From M55B120 sp965549355 (GTDB lineage: Bacteria; Actinomycetota; Humimicrobiia; Humimicrobiales; Humimicrobiaceae): a stretch of 10,240 nucleotides of DNA. The first letter of the stretch is position 1; each line of letters begins with the position of its first letter. The position numbers were made by a program, and so were the translations under genes. Where the stretch lies: NCBI GenBank assembly GCA_965549355.1, contig CBEVGD010000068.1, forward strand, positions 1 to 10,240, written 5' to 3'. Below are positions 5,870 through 10,240 of the stretch, piece by piece. A model generated the notes under the pieces. It saw only the letters and a program-made list of their open reading frames with translations, was not told the DNA's origin and did not search any database.

Positions 5870-5897
5870 CTTTATTTTTATAGCTTTATGCTTTATT
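5870..5897 (-). promoter_or_regulatory. Heptad repeat and promoter-like sequence upstream of the regulator
   Basis: On the plus strand the stretch reads as four 7-mers: CTTTATT, TTTATAG, CTTTATG, CTTTATT. Three share CTTTAT in exact 7-bp phase. On the minus strand the odd one supplies TATAAA, a possible -10 for the regulator gene, but no good -35 is present. OmpR-type factors bind direct repeats, so this could be an autoregulatory site. The usual repeat period for that family is nearer 10-11 bp, which argues for caution. Confidence 0.35.
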
Positions 5898-5918
5898 TTA
5901 ATAAAACTATAGCTGCTA

Positions 5919-7043
5919 TCATTTTCCGGTGATACGGTGGAAGTATTCCAGAAATTTAGTAAACTGCACCTCTTTATCAAAATTTTCTTCCATTAACCTG
6001 CGTCCATTCCTGCTAATCTTTTTATAAGCTGCCTTGTCTGACCACAATTTGGAAATGGCTCCTGATAGCTGTCCGCTTTTGCCGGGCTCCACCATATATC
6101 CTGTTTCGCCGTCTTTTACAATTTCCGGGACTCCGGCCATTTTAGAAGAAATCACAGGTACATTCATAGACATAGCTTCAAGCAATACATTTGGCAGCCC
6201 TTCTTTGTATAAACTGGAAAGTACCAGAATATCGATCCTTTCAAAAACATACATGGGTTCCCGCGTAAATGGGAAAAAGGTCACATTATTATCCAGTCCC
6301 ATTTCCCGGACCTTATTTTTTAACATCTGTTCATCCGGTCCTTCACCAACCAGAATTAAGTGCAGATCCGGAAAAGGATCTTTAATCAACTTTGATATTG
6401 CTTCTAATAAAACGACCTGCCCTTTCCTTTCTTCAAACATTCCTACATTACCCAGCACAGGAGAAGCGTTTTCCGGCAGGGGATACCGTTTGAAGGAATC
6501 TCTTTTTCTTTCTTCATTTGAAGTAAAGCGCTTCACATCAGTTCCCTGATATATTAATTCTGTTAGACTATCAGGAATTTGATAAGAATCAATCAGGTAC
6601 TTGTATGTAAAATCAGTGATCGCTATCACAGTTGAGCGGATCGATTCATCCGGAAGATAGAATTCTCGTTTATATTCCGGGACAATGGTCCCTGTTTTGG
6701 GAATGAGAACCGTGTCAATATTATTTTCTTTAATGCATTCACCGGCAAAAATCGAGCAGTGAAAAGAATCCCGTTGCGGGTGAACCGTGCAGACAGCCAC
6801 ATCACATGCCTGCAGGGCTTCTGTCCAGATTTTTTTGTTTTCAGTATTTTTTGATACCACTTTTTCATAATCATAAGTAAATGCCTGTGCGCCTGCTTTT
6901 CTACATTCCCCGGCGACAAAACTTCCTTCGGGGGCCAGGATCACCGTCTCTTCCCCCCGGTCCAAAAAGAACTTATTAGCTTCCGCTACCCAGATCTGGG
7001 TGCCGCCCCGCAAATGTGTGTCTTCAATGAATCCTATATTCAT
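5919..7043 (-). CDS. Glycosyltransferase family 4 (GT-B fold)
   Basis: 374 residues, close to the usual size for GT4 enzymes. The N-terminal Rossmann domain opens MNIGFIEDTHLRGGTQIWV, with the Gly-rich acceptor-side loop (LRGG). The C-terminal domain begins near LGNVGMFEERKGQ (198-209), where R206/K207 are the phosphate-contacting residues typical of the family. It contains the E-x7-E motif E281-GLPNVLL-E289 that binds the nucleotide-sugar ribose, followed by MNVPVISSKMAGVPEIV. No membrane span is present, so it is cytoplasmic or membrane-peripheral. It transfers a sugar from a nucleotide donor with retention of configuration; the acceptor cannot be told from sequence. Its Shine-Dalgarno AAGGA (7051-7055) overlaps the stop codon of the upstream glycosyltransferase 10 bp away, so the two are one operon. 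Confidence 0.93.
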   Translation of the reverse strand: MNIGFIEDTHLRGGTQIWVAEANKFFLDRGEETVILAPEGSFVAGECRKAGAQAFTYDYEKVVSKNTENKKIWTEALQACDVAVCTVHPQRDSFHCSIFAGECIKENNIDTVLIPKTGTIVPEYKREFYLPDESIRSTVIAITDFTYKYLIDSYQIPDSLTELIYQGTDVKRFTSNEERKRDSFKRYPLPENASPVLGNVGMFEERKGQVVLLEAISKLIKDPFPDLHLILVGEGPDEQMLKNKVREMGLDNNVTFFPFTREPMYVFERIDILVLSSLYKEGLPNVLLEAMSMNVPVISSKMAGVPEIVKDGETGYMVEPGKSGQLSGAISKLWSDKAAYKKISRNGRRLMEENFDKEVQFTKFLEYFHRITGK

Positions 7044-7053
7044 TTTTCTATCC

Positions 7054-8817
7054 TTATTTTGTGTTTAATAATTCATCTAAGTATTTATGGAAATTTTTAT
7101 GCATGACCTTCATGCTGTATCTCTGGCGAATAGCTGTAATATTATGCTTTTTGTATTGCTCCCGTTTATCAGGGTCCAATAAGAGCCCGGTAATATCACT
7201 TAAAAAAGATTCAGAGAAATCTTCTTCCGGAAATGGAATATAATGTATTTGCTGATCCTCCGGCAGATCTTTTCCCACAACGTCATCAAAAATTTCTATG
7301 GGCCTGTACCGGCTGCATATTATAGGAATTCCCGCGGCGCCGGACTCTATAATGGGCAAGCCCCGTCCTTCTGTTTCGCTGGGGAAAAGCACCACAGTTG
7401 CCAACCGGTAGATATCTTCAATTGTAAGCCGTTTGAAATTTTTTCTATGGAAAGAGGGGTGTTCCTCGGTCCCTACGGAAAATGCTAAAAATAGGCGGCC
7501 GGCTATGGCTTCCGGTACCTGAGAGATCACATCAATATGGGCCCTTAATATAGTCTCAAGATCGGTCCTGTGTTCAATAGGCGCCGGGCCGGTGATATGG
7601 AGAACGATCTGCTGCTCCTTATTTTTCCTGAATTCAGATAAAAATGGAGGATACTGCAGAAGAGCACCGATTAAATGCAGATTTTTCTCAATACGCTTTC
7701 GGTCCATGATCCGGGTGGGCTGAAGGAAATAAATGATCTGGTCCGAAGTCAGATCCAGGCTCTGCCCATCGCGTTTGGAGCAAACCAGAGGTTTTTGGTC
7801 AATCATCCATTCTTTCAGATTTTGTAAATGGGATCTAACAGCAATGGACCGGATGACCGGATTGCCATCTGACAGTATATGGGCCATCCGCAAACGAACT
7901 GATTTAATATCTTCCTTTGAATACTCTTTAAAAAATGCTTTGCTGACAGAGGTGGGGACCTCAAAGACACGGTCCCTGGAAAATCCATTATCGTCAATAA
8001 GTCTTTTTGATTGTAATGCATTAATATTAACCTGGACCCACCTGCGGCCATTCCAGGGATAAATCTTTTTAAAAAGGGAAAAGAAGGCAGCATTATTTAT
8101 ATTGTGGAAGAATTTATCTCTAGGACCGGGTGCTTCGCCCAATTTTCTTTCCGAAGCCGGTTTCCCGCCTTCCCAATAAAAATCATGGTTTGAATTGAGG
8201 ACATAAATGCCCATTAATTCCGATACCAGAATAGTGCATAAGCCGGTAGCCATATTCCCCGGATTTGAATTGACATTCACGGGGATCAGCAGTGAAATCT
8301 CTTCTTCAGCAATATAAGTACCCAATTTTTTGGCAAGGTCCACTGCCTGGTTCCAGATCTCAATGGCCATCTCATGGGAGATCCTGGAATTTTCCTTCAT
8401 ATCCTGGTAAAAAAGTTTCTCAAACCATATGCCTCTATCCCATTTCGACCATCCATTGGCGCGGCTGATGTGATGTCTTTTCCATTCCGGTTTAATAATA
8501 TTATCTGCCTGCGGGTGGAAATCACCGGAGATATAATGGATCACTGCCTTTTTTTCATTAGAAAGGATATCATACAGGCATTGGGCGTATTTGGAAATCT
8601 CAATGGAAACGCCGTCAATGCCAAAATCAAAGGTCCAAAATGCCAGTCCGGTCCGTACTTTTTCTAAGAATTCATCCCGGCTGAATTGTTCAAGCGGAGG
8701 ACTGTCTTCTTTTATATCTTCAAGACTGCTGGAGATCCCGCTCCAATTTGCAGGAGCATGACTATTAAGCTTTTTCATCATCTCAGAGAAGAGGTGTCTT
8801 TTATCGTCTGGCTTCAT
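7054..8817 (-). CDS. Large GT-B glycosyltransferase, substrate unknown
   Basis: 587 residues, long for a GT4-type enzyme. The donor-side C-terminal domain carries E483-GRGLPII-E491 (E-x7-E) followed by AAGIPIICSRYRPIEIF. The core Rossmann strand TRIMDRKRIEKNL (368-380) holds the usual basic contact. The N-terminal half has GIDGVSIEISKYA (67-79), resembling the acceptor loop of retaining transferases, and NSNHDFYWEGG (208-218), a motif I associate with transferases using sugar or sugar-phosphate acceptors. About 60 residues at the N-terminus are polar and unassigned. A start at 8817 is supported by AAGGA 8 bases upstream. A small soluble acceptor, such as a glycerate or sugar phosphate, is possible but unproven. 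It leads the glycosyltransferase pair. The base composition looks more GC-rich than in the flanking genes, hinting at separate acquisition. Confidence 0.88.
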   Translation of the reverse strand: MKPDDKRHLFSEMMKKLNSHAPANWSGISSSLEDIKEDSPPLEQFSRDEFLEKVRTGLAFWTFDFGIDGVSIEISKYAQCLYDILSNEKKAVIHYISGDFHPQADNIIKPEWKRHHISRANGWSKWDRGIWFEKLFYQDMKENSRISHEMAIEIWNQAVDLAKKLGTYIAEEEISLLIPVNVNSNPGNMATGLCTILVSELMGIYVLNSNHDFYWEGGKPASERKLGEAPGPRDKFFHNINNAAFFSLFKKIYPWNGRRWVQVNINALQSKRLIDDNGFSRDRVFEVPTSVSKAFFKEYSKEDIKSVRLRMAHILSDGNPVIRSIAVRSHLQNLKEWMIDQKPLVCSKRDGQSLDLTSDQIIYFLQPTRIMDRKRIEKNLHLIGALLQYPPFLSEFRKNKEQQIVLHITGPAPIEHRTDLETILRAHIDVISQVPEAIAGRLFLAFSVGTEEHPSFHRKNFKRLTIEDIYRLATVVLFPSETEGRGLPIIESGAAGIPIICSRYRPIEIFDDVVGKDLPEDQQIHYIPFPEEDFSESFLSDITGLLLDPDKREQYKKHNITAIRQRYSMKVMHKNFHKYLDELLNTK

Positions 8818-8944
8818 TTACTATATCCTTGTTTTCTGTTTTGTTTGCAGTATCTGCTTCAGGGCACTCTGTGCAATAAATAAATTCTATTCTTTGCCGG
8901 GCTGTCTATAAAATTTCTATATTCATGTTTGGCCCATGATAATT

Positions 8945-8973
8945 ATTATATTTAAAAGGTTGAAATGCTACAA
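8945..8973 (-). promoter_or_regulatory. Putative promoter of the glycosyltransferase operon
   Basis: On the minus strand a perfect TATAAT (8945-8950) lies 17 bases after a poor -35, TTGTAG (8968-8973). The predicted start near 8938 leaves a leader of about 120 nt. The leader holds two tiny hairpins, GCAC-AGA-GTGC (8864-8874) and GCAG-ATA-CTGC (8847-8857), in transcript sense. The weak -35 with a perfect -10 would suit an activated promoter. Confidence 0.45.
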
Positions 8974-9010
8974 GAGAATTAGATTATCAGTATTGGCTGG
9001 TCCGGGGAAC

Positions 9011-9048
9011 CGCTTAATCGCTTAATGTCCTTCGTGTATGGAATGTCC
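9011..9048. repeat. Short tandem and direct repeats upstream of the glycosyltransferase promoter
   Basis: CGCTTAAT occurs twice in tandem (9011-9018, 9019-9026). AATGTCC occurs at 9024-9030 and again at 9042-9048, so the starts are 18 bp apart. The cluster lies about 40 bp upstream of the -35 of the glycosyltransferase promoter and just after the preceding gene's stop codon. It could be an activator site; it has no hairpin with a U-tract, so no terminator is seen here. Confidence 0.35.
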
Positions 9049-9054
9049 TAATTT

Positions 9055-10185
9055 TTATTCAGATATTTTTTCGAAATATTCTAATGTAATGCCTGAATTA
9101 ATTTTATTATAACAATCTACCATTAGCTCAAACTTCTGCTTTATTCTTGCATAGCTCATTAGAGAGCTTAAAAATACTGGATCTTTACTAAATGCATAAC
9201 CGGCGATCTCAGCAAAGTCCTCGCTGCAATTAACCATGCTGAGAGAAGTGAAAAAGCCGCTGCTATACATCTCCAGCTTATCTCCATCATAATCATAGGG
9301 CTCATAATCAGCATACTCAAATTCTTCCGGGTTATTGGATATCCAATCTTCATGATAGGAATCAAATAATTCTTTATATTTATTTTGTAATAAATGATTA
9401 AGTGCATGATGAAATACCGGCAAATGCAATGTTTCATCATTTCTTTCACCGATTGTTAAGAAAATTGTTTCATCAGTGGCAGTAGCTATTACATCGTTTA
9501 CATTCTCTATTTTTATTTCATTACCTATTATATATAATTTCTTTAAGTGTTGGGGCACAAATCCTAAAGGGTATGCTTCTACAGCTTCTATAACAACTTT
9601 TTTAACACTGGTCCGGAGTTCTTCCGGCAAATATATTAATTTCTTTGTATCTTCCGGGAAATAACTTAAATATGTTTGCCTGTCTATATCAAATAATATG
9701 CCATTCTCAAAAAAAGATTCAGTTAGATTTTCCAGATATTCCCCATGCTTTTTCCCCAGATGGGTATCATCGGCCAATAATGCTGATAGTTCCTCTTCAT
9801 TTAATTCTAAAAGATTTTCTATAAAATCAGCGCTATAGAACTTATCTTTTGCCGCAAGCTCAATTGCAGTATCTATATCGCTGGAAGTAGCTGATTGATT
9901 TGATTTGAGCCATTCCCAAAATGCACATTCTGAATATATATTATTAAAAAGGTCCGGTTTATCTTGAAACGCTTTTAATAAATAGGCTTCAGTGCTTCCG
10001 GGCAGCTTCAATCCGGTTATTTTCTTATTAACTTCAGATTCTATATTCTTATCCTGTGACCCGGAAGGCTTCTTTTCCAGTGTTTGTTCTATTAAGTTGC
10101 AAGCACTGCTAATACCCGACAAACCAATTAGAAGAAATAATATAACTATAAATATATATTTTAATTTTATTACTTTTAAAATCAT
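9055..10185 (-). CDS. Exported metallopeptidase-like protein lacking the catalytic Glu
   Basis: 376 residues. A hydrophobic export signal (about 7-28) ends SSA-C29; it could be cleaved by signal peptidase I, or C29 could be lipidated, although the lipobox is poor (Ser at -3). A polar linker (32-60) leads to a mostly helical domain. The segment LPVFHHALNHLLQNKY (255-270) followed by a later EDFAEIAGYAF (322-332) resembles the layout of zinc-dependent lipoprotein peptidases of the Peptidase_Mx1 type, HExxH ... EDFAE. Here the HExxH equivalent is H260-A-L-N-H264, so both His are kept but the catalytic Glu is Ala. It could be a pseudoenzyme, a metal-binding protein or a different fold. It lies outside the cell membrane. 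The gene has its own promoter and an AGAAAG ribosome site 4 bases before the ATG, and precedes the glycosyltransferases by 237 bp. Confidence 0.85.
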   Translation of the reverse strand: MILKVIKLKYIFIVILFLLIGLSGISSACNLIEQTLEKKPSGSQDKNIESEVNKKITGLKLPGSTEAYLLKAFQDKPDLFNNIYSECAFWEWLKSNQSATSSDIDTAIELAAKDKFYSADFIENLLELNEEELSALLADDTHLGKKHGEYLENLTESFFENGILFDIDRQTYLSYFPEDTKKLIYLPEELRTSVKKVVIEAVEAYPLGFVPQHLKKLYIIGNEIKIENVNDVIATATDETIFLTIGERNDETLHLPVFHHALNHLLQNKYKELFDSYHEDWISNNPEEFEYADYEPYDYDGDKLEMYSSGFFTSLSMVNCSEDFAEIAGYAFSKDPVFLSSLMSYARIKQKFELMVDCYNKINSGITLEYFEKISE

Positions 10186-10215
10186 GCTGCTTTCTGAAAA
10201 TTAGTATATCGGGCA

Positions 10216-10224
10216 ATTATAACA
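10216..10224 (-). promoter_or_regulatory. Extended -10 promoter of the metallopeptidase-like gene
   Basis: On the minus strand TGTTATAAT is a perfect extended -10 (TGn plus TATAAT). The -35 would fall at the window edge and cannot be judged. Transcription would start near 10209, about 24 bases before the ATG. Confidence 0.45.
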
Positions 10225-10240
10225 AAAGCTTATTTTCATA

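Noticed and set aside
6034..6549. 171-codon plus-strand frame opposite the GT4 gene
   Set aside because: It is the mirror of the conserved glycosyltransferase C-terminal domain; its Ser/Pro-rich composition is that of a shadow frame.

Overview
This is a bacterial chromosomal window of moderate-to-low GC. The gene content points to an anaerobe: rubredoxin, and an oxygen-sensitive homocysteine-forming pair (DUF39/HcyBio plus NIL-ferredoxin). The two-component system, the signal peptide-bearing proteins and the sigma-70-like promoters are bacterial. The small Gly-rich exported protein resembles proteins I associate with deep-branching anaerobic Actinomycetota. That is an impression from memory, not a taxonomic call. 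I see no tRNA, rRNA, CRISPR array, phage gene or intact transposase.

Left part (1-2014). Bases 1-121 hold no supportable gene, only short frames cut by the window edge. A promoter leads into rubredoxin (225-386, +). It converges on a two-gene minus-strand operon: the homocysteine biosynthesis protein (848-2014) and a NIL/2x[4Fe-4S] ferredoxin (441-848), joined by a TAATG stop/start overlap. The pair probably inserts sulfide-derived sulfur to make homocysteine, with the ferredoxin supplying electrons or handling sulfur.

Middle part (2015-3007). A lone plus-strand gene (2355-2828) encodes a 157-residue membrane protein that I think belongs to the TMEM65-like family. It lies between two near-identical 27-bp direct repeats (2121-2147 and 2835-2861). 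A third, diverged copy and an inverted fragment follow at 2951-2990. This repeat-rich stretch looks like the scars of a mobile element and also carries a terminator for the minus-strand genes beyond it.

Right part (3008-10240). All genes are on the minus strand. In transcription order they are: an exported protein related to zinc metallopeptidases but lacking the catalytic Glu (9055-10185); two GT-B glycosyltransferases separated by 10 bp (7054-8817, 5919-7043); an OmpR-type response regulator (5137-5862) overlapping its sensor kinase (3672-5144); and a small secreted Gly-rich beta protein (3008-3586) that is probably the last gene of that operon. A plausible model is a sensor pair that controls a cell-envelope protein next to surface or solute glycosylation genes. 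The regulator's own upstream region has a conspicuous 7-bp-period repeat.
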